Below are positions 42,206 to 50,797 of a DNA stretch of 64,000 nt, in pieces; the stretch's first letter is position 1, and each line of letters opens with the position of its first letter. This stretch comes from DAOUEX01 sp034430235. GTDB lineage: Bacteria; Chloroflexota; Anaerolineae; UBA2200. The stretch spans positions 11,938 to 75,937 of the forward strand of contig CAYZGO010000017.1 in assembly GCA_964478075.1 (NCBI GenBank), written 5' to 3'. The notes under the pieces were generated by a model. The model was not told the DNA's origin. It saw only the letters and a list, made by a program, of their open reading frames with translations, and did not search any database. The position numbers were made by a program, and so were the translations under genes.

Positions 42206-43228
42206 ATGGATGAACGCATTGTCTCGCCCAGGCGAAAGGCAGAAGAGATCGTCCTTGATTCCAGCCTGCGCCCCAGGCGACTGTCCGAGTACATTGGACA
42301 GGACAGGATCAAAGAGAATCTGAGTATCTGCGTCGCCGCAGCCCAGGAACGGGGAGACCCGCTGGATCACGTTCTGCTCCATGGCCCGCCTGGACTGGGC
42401 AAAACCACTCTAGCACACGTCATCGCCAATGAGATGGAAGTGAGTATCAAGGTCACCTCCGGTCCCGCCATTGAACGTCCAGGAGACCTGGCCGCCATTC
42501 TCACCAACTTGCACAAGGGCGATGTCCTGTTCGTTGATGAGGTGCACCGCCTGGGCCACCCTGTGGAAGAAATACTGTATCCAGCGATGGAGGACTTTGC
42601 TCTGGACATTGTGATTGGCAAGGGGCCCAGCGCACGCAGCATCCGTTTGAAGGTACCTCCCTTCACAATCATTGGTGCTACGACGCGCATTGCGTTGATG
42701 ACCTCGCCCTTGCGTGATCGCTTCGGTATGGTGTACCGGCTCGACTTTTACGCCCTCCCGGCTATGGAAGCTATTGTCCGACGCTCAGCTCGCATACTCG
42801 GAATTCCGATAGATTCTGGGGGGACGCAGGCCATTGCCCGGCGCGCACGCGGCACCCCCCGTGTCGCCAACCGCCTGCTCAAGCGGGTGCGGGATTATGC
42901 GCAAGTACGAGCTGGGGGCACAATCACTGAGCAAGTAGCCCAACAGGCGCTGAGCCTGCTGGAAGTTGACAGACTGGGTCTTGATAACGTTGACCGCAAG
43001 GTACTGCGCACGATTATCGAAAAGTTCGGCGGTGGACCAGTCGGCTTGGAAACTATCGCTGCGGCCCTAAGTGAAGAAGCTGACACCATCATGGATGTCT
43101 ACGAGCCCTATCTGCTGCAACTGGGCTTCCTGGAACGTACGCCCCGAGGGCGAGTGGCCACTCCGCACGCGTACAAACACCTGGGGTTGCCATACGTGCA
43201 GGGGCCTGAGCAGCCAACCTTGATCTGA
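42206..43228 (+). CDS. ruvB: Holliday junction branch migration helicase subunit RuvB
   Basis: 340 residues, the usual family length. LRPRRLSEYIGQDRIKENL, Walker A HGPPGLGKTTLAHVI, Walker B VLFVDEVHRL and the sensor GATTRIALMTSPLRDRFG identify RuvB. The C-terminal winged-helix part includes GGPVGLETIAAALSEEADTI. RuvB forms hexameric rings that drive branch migration with RuvA and RuvC, neither of which is in this window. The ATG at 42206 is chosen because GAGG lies just upstream and it gives the family N-terminus; the frame is open farther upstream without matching sequence. Translation is probably coupled to queH four bases downstream. Confidence 0.97.
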   Translation: MDERIVSPRRKAEEIVLDSSLRPRRLSEYIGQDRIKENLSICVAAAQERGDPLDHVLLHGPPGLGKTTLAHVIANEMEVSIKVTSGPAIERPGDLAAILTNLHKGDVLFVDEVHRLGHPVEEILYPAMEDFALDIVIGKGPSARSIRLKVPPFTIIGATTRIALMTSPLRDRFGMVYRLDFYALPAMEAIVRRSARILGIPIDSGGTQAIARRARGTPRVANRLLKRVRDYAQVRAGGTITEQVAQQALSLLEVDRLGLDNVDRKVLRTIIEKFGGGPVGLETIAAALSEEADTIMDVYEPYLLQLGFLERTPRGRVATPHAYKHLGLPYVQGPEQPTLI

Positions 43229-43232
43229 AGCG

Positions 43233-44012
43233 ATGTCCACGGTCATCGTCCTCGACGCCACTGGTCAGCGCCTTTCGCCATGTTCCCCTCAGAAAGCGCG
43301 CAGGATGCTGGTCGAAGGCAAGGCTAAGCTCGTTAGCGAGACTCCCCTTACTATCCAGTTGCCCTATGCTGTGCAACTGAAGCCACTGACCGAAGCGCGC
43401 TCTGAGAAGAAGCCAGGTGAGGGTAAGCGCCTGCTGCTACACATTTGCTGCGGGCCCTGCAGTACCTACCCCATCAAGCGACTGCGTGAGCAAGGATTTG
43501 AAATCAGCGGCTTCTGGTACAACCCCAATATCCATCCCTTCACTGAACACGAACGGCGGCGTGAATGCGTACGCGCCTACGCAGAGGAAGTAGAACTGCC
43601 CATGATCTGGTGGGAGGAATACGAGATGCCTGCCTACTTCCGTGCCGTGGTCGGGCACGAGGCTTTCGGCGAGCGGTGTGCAATCTGCTACCACCTGAGG
43701 TTGGAACGCACTGCGCAGGTGGCTCACCAGCGCGGCTTCAATGCTCTCACCACAACCCTCTTAATCAGCCCCTATCAACAGCAAGCGCTCATCGGCAGCA
43801 TTGGTGAAGAACTCGCTGGCAGGTACGACCTGGAGTTTTACTTTGAGAACTTTAGAAGGGGATGGTGCGAGAGGGGACACGTGGCACGCGAACACGACAT
43901 GTACCAGCAGCGCTACTGCGGTTGTATCTACAGCGAATGGGAGGCCAAGGACCGAGGGGCTTCAACCGGACGCCTGCTACCCAGAAAACGCGAGCAAGAA
44001 GGGCATGCATAG
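43233..44012 (+). CDS. queH: QueH-type epoxyqueuosine reductase with an N-terminal RRXRR/PLMP-like domain
   Basis: 259 residues. Residues about 65-250 are QueH: LLLHICCGPCSTYPI, CAICYHLRLERTAQ and CGCIYSEWEAK supply the conserved cysteines of the iron-sulfur and zinc sites, and the enzyme reduces epoxyqueuosine to queuosine in tRNA. Normal QueH begins at the KLLLHICC segment; here residues 1-50 are extra. They read VIVLDATGQRLSPCSPQKAR and then RMLVEGKAKLVSETPLTIQL, the pattern of the RRXRR/PLMP domain at the N-terminus of IscB-type nucleases. No HNH or RuvC domain is present. The gene follows ruvB by four bases. The SD is weak, so it probably depends on coupled translation. Confidence 0.9.
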   Translation: MSTVIVLDATGQRLSPCSPQKARRMLVEGKAKLVSETPLTIQLPYAVQLKPLTEARSEKKPGEGKRLLLHICCGPCSTYPIKRLREQGFEISGFWYNPNIHPFTEHERRRECVRAYAEEVELPMIWWEEYEMPAYFRAVVGHEAFGERCAICYHLRLERTAQVAHQRGFNALTTTLLISPYQQQALIGSIGEELAGRYDLEFYFENFRRGWCERGHVAREHDMYQQRYCGCIYSEWEAKDRGASTGRLLPRKREQEGHA

Positions 44013-44101
44013 ACTGAACGGCGCACGCGCCTTATCATGGACATCGCCTACCGCTTCAATGATTAGTCGCTGTGGAACGTGTATTTCTCTGAATTGCCAC
44101 G

Positions 44102-45760
44102 CTACAATTCAGACTCTATCTGCGGTTTTTCCAACAGTAACCAGAGATACTCGTATGGCGCCAGCGTAAGCTCATACAGCTTGCTGGAAACTGGTGCAAG
44201 GACTCTCCTCGTCAAGACATCTACCGGTATAGCGCCGACGAAGCACTGCAGACCAAGCGTCACGTGTTGCGTTGCAGGAGTGAGATTGTGTAGGGCAAGG
44301 ACATCTTCGCCATCGTGACGCCGAAGATGGGCCAAGACACCCCGGTTGGCACACTCCAGGAACTCGCAAGTGCCCCAGCCCAAGGCTCGATGTTGCTTAC
44401 GGCATCGAATGATGTGGCGCATAAAGTTCAACAGCGAGTCGCTGTCCTTTAACTGTGTTTCAACGTTGACACGGTGGTAGCCATAGACTGGGTCACTTAT
44501 GAGCGGGCTATACAGGCCTAGAGTGCCCTTACTAGAGAAACCAGCGTTGGGTGCGTCGGACCACTGCATCGGCGTGCGCACACCATTGCGATCCGGGAGT
44601 GCAATGTTATCCCCCATGCCGATTTCGTCGCCATAATAGATAATGGGCGAGCCTGGCAAAGTGAAGAGCATCGAATACAGCAATTCAAGCTTGCGACGGT
44701 CGTCGTCGAGGAGGGGGGCCAACCGGCGACGGATGCCCCGGTTCAGCCTCATCTCACGCTGCGGGGCATAGGCCTTCCACATGAATTCCCTTTCCTCAGG
44801 CGTCACCATCTCTAGCGTCAGTTCGTCGTGATTGCGCAGGAAAGTACACCACTGGCAAGAGTCAGGAATGTCAGGTGCGCGCTTCAGAATGTCCACGATA
44901 GGCGACCGGTCTTGCTTCTTCAGTGCCATGAAGATGCGCGGCATGACCGGAAAGTGAAAGGCCATGTGAAACTCGTCCCCGTCGCCAAAGTACGCTCGTA
45001 CATCCTCGGGCCACTGATTGGCCTCAGCCAGCAGAATCTTGCCCCTGTAGTGCTCATCCATGAATCGGCGCACCCGCTTCAGATAAGCATGTGTCTCCGG
45101 CAGATTCTCGCAGTTCGTAGCCTCGCGTTCATACAGGTACGGCACAGCATCGGCGCGGAACCCATCTATGGCCGCGTCGAGCCAATATGCCATCACGTCG
45201 AGCATGGCCTGTTGCACAGCAGGGTTATCATAGTTGAGGTCGGGCTGATGCGCGAAGAAACGATGAAAGTAGTACTCGCCACTGACGGGATCATAGGCCC
45301 AATTGGACTTCTGAGTATCCACGAAGATGATACGCGCATCGGGATACTTGTGGTCATTCGCGTTCCACACGTAGTAGTCCCTCTTGGACGACGTTTTGGA
45401 CGAACGAGCCTCCACGAACCATGGGTGTTGGTCTGAGGTATGATTCATCACCAGATCGGTGATGATTCGCAGGCCCCGACGATGCGCCTGAGCCAGAAGT
45501 GCTCTCAAGTCTTGCACAGTACCGTAATCGCGATGGAGCCCATAAAAGTCAGAAACGTCATATCCGTCATCGCGAAAAGGTGAGGCATAGATGGGCAAGA
45601 GCCAGATGCAGTCAACGCCCAACTCCTGCAAATAGTCGAGCTTGCTGCTCAGCCCTGCCAAGTCGCCATTGCCGTCGCCATTGCTGTCGCAGAAGGCCCG
45701 AACGTACAATTCATAGAACACCGCATCCTTGTACCATAGTGCATTGCTATCGCTATTCAC
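44102..45760 (-). CDS. treS: Trehalose synthase / maltose alpha-D-glucosyltransferase
   Basis: 552 residues, the usual TreS length. A GH13 barrel carries WLLPIYASPFRDDGYDVSDF, LVMNHTSDQHPWF, GFRADAVPYLYER (nucleophile D204), KILLAEANQWPEDV (acid/base E246) and TFLRNHDELTLE (D312). The GDEIGMGDNIALPDRNGVRTPMQW segment is characteristic of TreS. It interconverts maltose and trehalose. It is convergent with queH and lies downstream of a GH63-like hydrolase on the same strand. It has no fused maltokinase. Together with the CUT1 transporter it forms a sugar-use locus. Confidence 0.95.
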   Translation of the reverse strand: MNSDSNALWYKDAVFYELYVRAFCDSNGDGNGDLAGLSSKLDYLQELGVDCIWLLPIYASPFRDDGYDVSDFYGLHRDYGTVQDLRALLAQAHRRGLRIITDLVMNHTSDQHPWFVEARSSKTSSKRDYYVWNANDHKYPDARIIFVDTQKSNWAYDPVSGEYYFHRFFAHQPDLNYDNPAVQQAMLDVMAYWLDAAIDGFRADAVPYLYEREATNCENLPETHAYLKRVRRFMDEHYRGKILLAEANQWPEDVRAYFGDGDEFHMAFHFPVMPRIFMALKKQDRSPIVDILKRAPDIPDSCQWCTFLRNHDELTLEMVTPEEREFMWKAYAPQREMRLNRGIRRRLAPLLDDDRRKLELLYSMLFTLPGSPIIYYGDEIGMGDNIALPDRNGVRTPMQWSDAPNAGFSSKGTLGLYSPLISDPVYGYHRVNVETQLKDSDSLLNFMRHIIRCRKQHRALGWGTCEFLECANRGVLAHLRRHDGEDVLALHNLTPATQHVTLGLQCFVGAIPVDVLTRRVLAPVSSKLYELTLAPYEYLWLLLEKPQIESEL

Positions 45761-45865
45761 GCTTGTCCTTTGCTACCAAGAGATGGAAGGGGCTGGCGGG
45801 GTGCGCGCTGTCCGCCCGGCAGCCTTTCCTCGACCACAGTTGAGCTTCGAAACAGTACTAGCCCT

Positions 45866-46222
45866 TCACGAGCCAGCCAGCAGGCCGCGCGCGAAGTAGC
45901 GCTGGAAGGCTAGGAATGCGACCATGGGCACAACCACGGAAACGAGGGCAGCAGCGGTGAGCAGATGCCAGTTGCCACCCTTGAGATCAATCAAATTGGT
46001 AATCTGATACGTCAGCACACGGTTGCCAGACAACAGTATGATAGCCAGTGGCAAATGGTTCCATATCCACGGCAATTGGAAGATCGCCAAGGAGGCAATG
46101 GCCGGCGCCGAATGGCACAGCCCCACCACCGACAGCCGCGTGGCCCGCAGCGCAGGCAGCGTCAGCGGCGACATGGGGTTGGCGTAGTTCATCACCGCCG
46201 CCCGGGGACAAAGGTGCCCCAC
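45866..46222 (-). pseudogene. Decayed CUT1 (MalG-type) permease fragment
   Basis: The frame ends ...GNRVLTYQITNLIDLKGGNW, then AAALVSVVVPMVAFLAFQRYF and ARGLLAGS and a stop. This matches the C-terminus of MalG-family sugar permeases (ARGLLAGSVKG) but lacks the final VKG, and upstream sequence is only partly in frame (SAPAIASLAIFQLPWIWNHLPLAII), with the preceding MalG EAA loop missing. It is therefore a truncated or frameshifted remnant of a second MalG-like gene, lying between treS and the GH63-like gene. About 250 codons of the expected N-terminus are absent. Confidence 0.8.
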
Positions 46223-46277
46223 GTCACGTAGAATCCCCAGCCAGGGTTGGACCTCTCTACGCTCAGGAACCTGCCGT

Positions 46278-48044
46278 TCAGTCCTCCTTGCGGCTTGCCT
46301 GGATTGCCAAGTCTATAAAGACAGCTGCGGTCCACCCAAACGTGTCAGCGGCCGCAGCCGGCGGCTGACCCGTTTCGGAATTGTAGTATTCATAGATGCT
46401 GGGCTGGTTCATCACCAGGTCCAGCGTCTTTTCTAGCAAGGCGCGTGCCAGGTGATGCTGGCCCACTTGACGCAGCGCCTCGATGAGCAAGTAGTTGATG
46501 TTAACCCATACCGGACCGCGCCACATCGTCTCCGGGTCAAAGTGTGGGTCGTTGCGCGCCACCGAAGGGATGACGTACTCTCCCCAGAACTCGCCGGGGT
46601 TCGCGAGGTGCGCGATCAACTGGTCACGGATGGCGTCGGGCAATTGACCGGTCCACAGTGGGTAGAGATTGAACGGCGTTACCACTGGGATAGGCTTCTC
46701 GTTATGCAGCGCGCGAAACAACCCTGCATCCTCGTCCCAAAAGTCCTCGATCATCCGGCGTGCGATCGCCTTGGCACGACGGCCCCACATGGCACTCTCG
46801 GCGTCCAACCCCAACACCCCAGCCATCGTCGCCAGTGACCTCATTTGGACGCAGAGATAGGTGTTCAGGTCGGGCGATTCGACTGGCATCCCATAATCCC
46901 ACAATGGGCTATCGTCCAGGCCCGACGAGTAAGGATGATTGTATTGCGCCAGACCGTCTGCATCATCGTCGTTCATGCTGAACCACCACGCGTTCCAGCG
47001 CACCAAGGGCCCGTACACCTCTTGCAGAAAGTTCGTATCGGGGTCGGTCTCGTGTACCTTGAGCGCGGCCCAGGCCAGGATGGGTGGCTTGGTGACCCTG
47101 GCGCGGACAGGGTGGTTGATTTCAGAGATGACGCCTTCGTCGTAGACGGCGTCGGGCAACATGCCGTCAGGGAGTTGGCAGGCCAACATCACGCGGAGTT
47201 GGTTGCGCGCCAGTTCGGGATCAACGTGGCGGTAGGCCAGGGCGTGCAGGGCACAATCCCATAACCACAGCCCCACATAGTTGATCTTGGAGGGCATCAT
47301 GGCCTCGTAGATCACGCTCCCCTCTGGGCTGATGAGGTTGTTGGCCATAATCCACCAGGCATAGGCGTAGGTATGGCGATAGCGCTCTTCTACAGGCGGA
47401 ACACGGCTGAACCAGGCCTGCCACCGCGCTTCAGCAGCAGCGAGCGAGATGGAGAACGGCAGCACGTTGTGGGGCAGGTCCATATGGTCGCCGATGTTTA
47501 GGGTGATGGCGCTGGCATCGCCCGCCTGGACGATGAACTCGACGATGTAGCCGCCCTCCTCGGGTGTAATTCGGCTGCGGACGGGCTTCCCATTGCTTGC
47601 ATAAGCCAGGTTGTGGATCGCCTTGAACACACCGCCGCATTCGGTCTCTTGCCAGAACTGGGGCGAGACGTGGAACCGCAGGCCGGCCGTCACCTGGGAT
47701 GGCAGACCGAAAGCGAGGGTGTGACTGTCTTGAAAAACCAACCCGAAATCACCCAATCGGGTATGAAAGTACAGCACGTGTGGATAGGTCACGACCTCAA
47801 AAGGAAGCATCTCGCCCCCCTCGTCCACCAGGCAAAGATCGCGAATGAACGGGGGACGGCTCCGGTATGTATCCAGGCCGGGTTGAAGCCGGGTCAGCCG
47901 CTCAGCCAGTTTTACCAGCAGCCGCCCTTGGCGGGGTGCTTGGAGAACCAGCAGACGCGAACCCCGATCGCTAAAGGGCACCCGAGTAATGTCGATGCGG
48001 TTTCTAAGCAAGCTCAGATAGGGAGACTTTGCTGTTTCTTTCAT
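46278..48044 (-). CDS. GH63-like (alpha/alpha)6 glycoside hydrolase
   Basis: About 588 residues. The C-terminal barrel includes GLWLWDCALHALAYRHVDPEL, YSSGLDDSPLWDYG and ETMWRGPVWVNINYLLIEALR, signatures of bacterial GH63 enzymes related to mannosyl- or glucosylglycerate hydrolases. The N-terminal 170 residues form a beta domain. Substrate is probably a glucoside such as glucosylglycerate, but this is family-level inference. The ATG at 48044 is chosen; a TTG seven codons upstream is possible. It lies upstream of a permease pseudogene and treS. Confidence 0.85.
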   Translation of the reverse strand: MKETAKSPYLSLLRNRIDITRVPFSDRGSRLLVLQAPRQGRLLVKLAERLTRLQPGLDTYRSRPPFIRDLCLVDEGGEMLPFEVVTYPHVLYFHTRLGDFGLVFQDSHTLAFGLPSQVTAGLRFHVSPQFWQETECGGVFKAIHNLAYASNGKPVRSRITPEEGGYIVEFIVQAGDASAITLNIGDHMDLPHNVLPFSISLAAAEARWQAWFSRVPPVEERYRHTYAYAWWIMANNLISPEGSVIYEAMMPSKINYVGLWLWDCALHALAYRHVDPELARNQLRVMLACQLPDGMLPDAVYDEGVISEINHPVRARVTKPPILAWAALKVHETDPDTNFLQEVYGPLVRWNAWWFSMNDDDADGLAQYNHPYSSGLDDSPLWDYGMPVESPDLNTYLCVQMRSLATMAGVLGLDAESAMWGRRAKAIARRMIEDFWDEDAGLFRALHNEKPIPVVTPFNLYPLWTGQLPDAIRDQLIAHLANPGEFWGEYVIPSVARNDPHFDPETMWRGPVWVNINYLLIEALRQVGQHHLARALLEKTLDLVMNQPSIYEYYNSETGQPPAAAADTFGWTAAVFIDLAIQASRKED

Positions 48045-48161
48045 GGCTCCGTCCGAGGTGTGCAAAAGGCAGTGTCGCTCATCTGACCGCTCAGGTCCCT
48101 ATAGCTGCAGCTGACGCTCAACATAGCACAACAGAGTCAACGGGGAATTGTCTGATGCTCG

Positions 48162-48181
48162 TAGCGGACCACAGTCCGCTA
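48162..48181. repeat. REP-like palindrome (TAGCGGAC/GTCCGCTA)
   Basis: Perfect 8-bp stem with a CACA loop. It shares the xxGAC-N4-GTCxx core with 37439-37454 and 48223-48238. Confidence 0.75.
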
Positions 48182-48222
48182 TTCCCAGATATGGGGCAGA
48201 GGTTGTTCAAAGCGTCAGATAC

Positions 48223-48238
48223 GGGGACTATGGTCCCC
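48223..48238. repeat. REP-like palindrome (GGGGAC/GTCCCC)
   Basis: Perfect 6-bp stem with a TATG loop, about 40 bp from the preceding palindrome. Confidence 0.7.
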
Positions 48239-48352
48239 TTTGAGCAAGCTTTACCCCACTGTTCTCCGAAGAGCCGTATAGCAATCCTCGAAAGCCATGT
48301 CTATGGGCCGCTGACCCGCACAACATTGGAATCAACTGGCTAAAGAGATTGG

Positions 48353-48387
48353 GACGAGGAGAGCCGCCAAGAGCAGCTCTCCTCGTC
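48353..48387 (-). terminator. Strong hairpin downstream of the binding-protein gene
   Basis: GACGAGGAGAGC (48353-48364) pairs perfectly with GCTCTCCTCGTC (48376-48387), 12 bp. It follows the SBP stop codon by 65 bases on the minus strand. The U-run after it is poor on the minus strand, so it may be an mRNA-stabilising or partial termination hairpin. Confidence 0.7.
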
Positions 48388-48451
48388 TTTCAGCCATGGG
48401 ATCGCAGCTCACCTCCTCACTGCGCGCATGAAGGGGGGCTGCTACTGGTTA

Positions 48452-49741
48452 TTACTCCCTGGCTGCTTCGATGACATCATGGTACTTGTCGAGAGTGGCC
48501 TTGACGTCAGCTCCTTCCATGACGATCTCGCGGAAGGCGTCCGTGAAGGCCTTGTCGAAGTCGTCCCACCACACGATGTTGGCGCGGAAAATGCCGTACT
48601 TCAGAGCCTCACCCATCTGCTCGTCATATGGCTTCCGCCACGCCTCCACCGTACCGTAGGCATCAGACCTCACGGCGGGCCAGCCCATATCGCTCACCAG
48701 CTTCTCCTGTGCCTCCTTCGAGACCAGGTACTGCCAGAACTTGATGGCCAGATCCCTGTTCGGCGCACCCTTGGGAATGCCAATAACCTCACCCCCAACC
48801 ACGTGAGCCTCGGTCACCGGACCTGCCACTCCGTGGTAAGCCTTGATCTCCTCTTTGCCCCCATCCTTGACGATCACGTTGGTGGCAAAAGGCCAGTTCT
48901 GAGCCCAGTAGAAGGACTCCGTCAACAGGTAGTCATTGGTCGTATCCCAACTGGCCGTCTTGGAGTCGGGCGACATGTAGGGCCACAACTCTTGCAGGTA
49001 GGTGAAAGCGTTCGCGCAACCTTTATCATTCAAGGTCAGCGGATCGCCACCGGCTGACACCACCCACTCGTAGAGCTGGCAGGCCGTTGGCCCACCAGGA
49101 CCCACAGCCTTGAAGCCGATCTTGCCAATGCCCTCCTTCTCCTTGAAGACCTTGGCCACTGCCAGTAACTCATCCCAGTCGCTGGGCACATCCAACCCAT
49201 ACTCTTGAAACTTGGCTTCGTTGTAGTACGTCAGCTGCATGTTGGGACGGTAGGGCAGGAAGTACAACGTGCCCTCGAATCGCCCCGCGTTTACCAGCGC
49301 TGGAAGCACCCCATCTGGGACCTGGGCTTCGTATGCGGACAGGTCTTCCACCACCCCTTCAGCCACCAGAGGCGCAAGCTGCATGTTGTCCTGGCCAAAG
49401 ACGTCAATCTCCATTTTGCCAGCCGCGCTCATCGCCTTCAGCTTCTCCAGCATGTCACCCGAGCCTACCTCGATAGCCTCAACCTCCACGTTGTTAGCCG
49501 CCTCGAAGGCCGGAAGGATCGTGTCGCGCATCACCGCCCACTCCTCCTCAGCCAGAGACGTAGCAAAGGTCAGCTTCGTAGGCTCAGCCGGCTTAGCCGT
49601 TGGCTCTGGAGGCTTAGCCGTTGGCTCTGGAGGCTTAGGCGTAGGCTTTGCGGGTGTAGGCGTTGGAGCGCAGCCTGAAAGGACCAAAGCAATCACCATT
49701 ACCAGGCTGAGACCGACGAATAACGTTCTCTTCGTAAACAT
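48452..49741 (-). CDS. ABC transporter extracellular substrate-binding lipoprotein (CUT1 type)
   Basis: 429 residues. A lipoprotein signal peptide ends in VLSGC (Cys24), followed by a Pro/Thr-rich linker (PTPAKPTPKPPEPTAK) and then a type-1 periplasmic binding fold: TLPAFEAANN-like, LEKLKAMSAAGKMEIDVFGQ, and IGFKAVGPGGPTACQLYEWV. It binds a sugar outside the cell and delivers it to the two permeases encoded upstream on the same strand. AGGAGGAG precedes the ATG by six bases. The long PT-linker resembles the Thr-Pro stalks of the surface proteins elsewhere in the window. Confidence 0.92.
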   Translation of the reverse strand: MFTKRTLFVGLSLVMVIALVLSGCAPTPTPAKPTPKPPEPTAKPPEPTAKPAEPTKLTFATSLAEEEWAVMRDTILPAFEAANNVEVEAIEVGSGDMLEKLKAMSAAGKMEIDVFGQDNMQLAPLVAEGVVEDLSAYEAQVPDGVLPALVNAGRFEGTLYFLPYRPNMQLTYYNEAKFQEYGLDVPSDWDELLAVAKVFKEKEGIGKIGFKAVGPGGPTACQLYEWVVSAGGDPLTLNDKGCANAFTYLQELWPYMSPDSKTASWDTTNDYLLTESFYWAQNWPFATNVIVKDGGKEEIKAYHGVAGPVTEAHVVGGEVIGIPKGAPNRDLAIKFWQYLVSKEAQEKLVSDMGWPAVRSDAYGTVEAWRKPYDEQMGEALKYGIFRANIVWWDDFDKAFTDAFREIVMEGADVKATLDKYHDVIEAARE

Positions 49742-49834
49742 TTGTATTCTCCTCCTAAATCACTATCCTTTGACGTTTTGACAACAGTGCTCCGGCATCT
49801 CATCGTCATAGGTCCATGCCGAAAGCACAACGAC

Positions 49835-49854
49835 GCCAGGGCGCAAACCCTGGC
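49835..49854 (-). promoter_or_regulatory. 7-bp hairpin between permease and binding-protein genes
   Basis: GCCAGGG (49835-49841) pairs with CCCTGGC (49848-49854), loop six bases. It lies in the 240-bp intergenic region before the binding-protein gene. It could protect mRNA or tune expression of the binding protein. Confidence 0.5.
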
Positions 49855-49861
49855 AACCCCC

Positions 49862-49981
49862 TTAGTTTATGTCCTTGAGATCACCTCCTTTCTTCTCTTG
49901 CACTGCGCCAGCCAGATAGCCAGCGCCATTCACCGTTACACTCAACAGAGCGAGGACTTGGATGCCTTCTAGATCCCCTCG
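49862..49981 (-). pseudogene. In-frame remnant of a MalG-type permease C-terminus
   Basis: After the MalG-type stop codon (49982-49984) the same frame stays open for 39 codons to a TAA at 49862. It contains GAGYLAGAVQEKKGGDLKDI, closely like the last residues of the intact permease (TGYLAGAVKG). The DNA also aligns (GGxTATCTxGCxGGxGCAGT). It suggests that a second permease 3' end was partly joined here by recombination. It also carries AAAGGAGGTGATCTC, a near-perfect match to the anti-Shine-Dalgarno complement, with no start codon at normal spacing. Confidence 0.55.
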
Positions 49982-50797
49982 CTATCCCTTGACTGCACCT
50001 GCTAGATAACCAGTGCGCATCCATCGCTGCAGGAAAAGAGTGACTATGAACACAGGAATGGTGAGGATGGTGGCATAGGTGGGAGCATCGAAGAAACCGC
50101 CTCGTTGGGAGTAGTAGTACGTTAGGAGAGGTAAGGTCCTTGTGCTCAGGCTCAAGTAGAGAGCATACGTGAACTCATTCCACGACATCAGCCAGGTGAA
50201 GATAGCAGCTACTGCTATTCCCGGGGCGGCCAAAGGCAAAACCACTCGCATAAGCGTCCCTATTTTGCCAGCGCCATCTACGCAAGCCGCCTCCTCCAAA
50301 TCAACAGGGATAGTTTCATAGGTACCCACCAATACCCAGGCCACGAAGGGCAGGGCCATTATCAGGTGAGCCAGGACAAGCCCGACGTGTGTGTCCATCA
50401 TGCCCCACTTGATGAAATTCACGGCAATAGGCAAGGCTAGCGAAACCTCGGGAAACATGCGGGTGAAGAACAAAGCCAGAACCGTCACATACTTTGTCCC
50501 TCGTGGCAGGCGGGAGATGACATAGGCAGCCGGGGCAGCGATGATGACAGCCACGACGGTGGTTGCGGTGGCCACGATGAGACTGCGACGCAGGGAAGGC
50601 CAGAGATAACCAGAAGCGAGAACCTTGCTCCAATGTTTCCAGGTGAAATCATGCACCAGGAAAGAAGGATGCGCAGTGAAGACGTCCTTGCCCCCACTAA
50701 TGGAGATCTTGATCAGCACGTACAACGGAGCTATAAGGTATAGGGACAGCACGATCACTATGAGCCAAAAGCCTACATTGGACCATTTGACTTTCAT
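49982..50797 (-). CDS. CUT1 ABC sugar permease (MalG type)
   Basis: 271 residues with six predicted helices. The conserved cytoplasmic EAA loop reads EEAACVDGAGKIG, and the C-terminus YLAGAVKG is typical. It forms the membrane channel with the MalF-type subunit. Its start overlaps the upstream permease stop by four bases (ATGA), which implies coupled translation. The ATPase subunit is not in this window and may be a shared MsiK-type protein. Confidence 0.93.
   Translation of the reverse strand: MKVKWSNVGFWLIVIVLSLYLIAPLYVLIKISISGGKDVFTAHPSFLVHDFTWKHWSKVLASGYLWPSLRRSLIVATATTVVAVIIAAPAAYVISRLPRGTKYVTVLALFFTRMFPEVSLALPIAVNFIKWGMMDTHVGLVLAHLIMALPFVAWVLVGTYETIPVDLEEAACVDGAGKIGTLMRVVLPLAAPGIAVAAIFTWLMSWNEFTYALYLSLSTRTLPLLTYYYSQRGGFFDAPTYATILTIPVFIVTLFLQRWMRTGYLAGAVKG

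Larger units (their letters stand above)
48045..48451. other. Intergenic region with three hairpins
   Basis: No gene is evident. It contains two REP-like palindromes (48162-48181 and 48223-48238) and a long hairpin at the end of the binding-protein gene (48353-48387). Confidence 0.7.

Noticed and set aside
49885..49900. Match to the 3' end of 16S rRNA (GATCACCTCCTTTCT-like)
   Set aside because: Only about 15 bases match and no other rRNA sequence surrounds them; it is better read as a Shine-Dalgarno-like sequence on the other strand.
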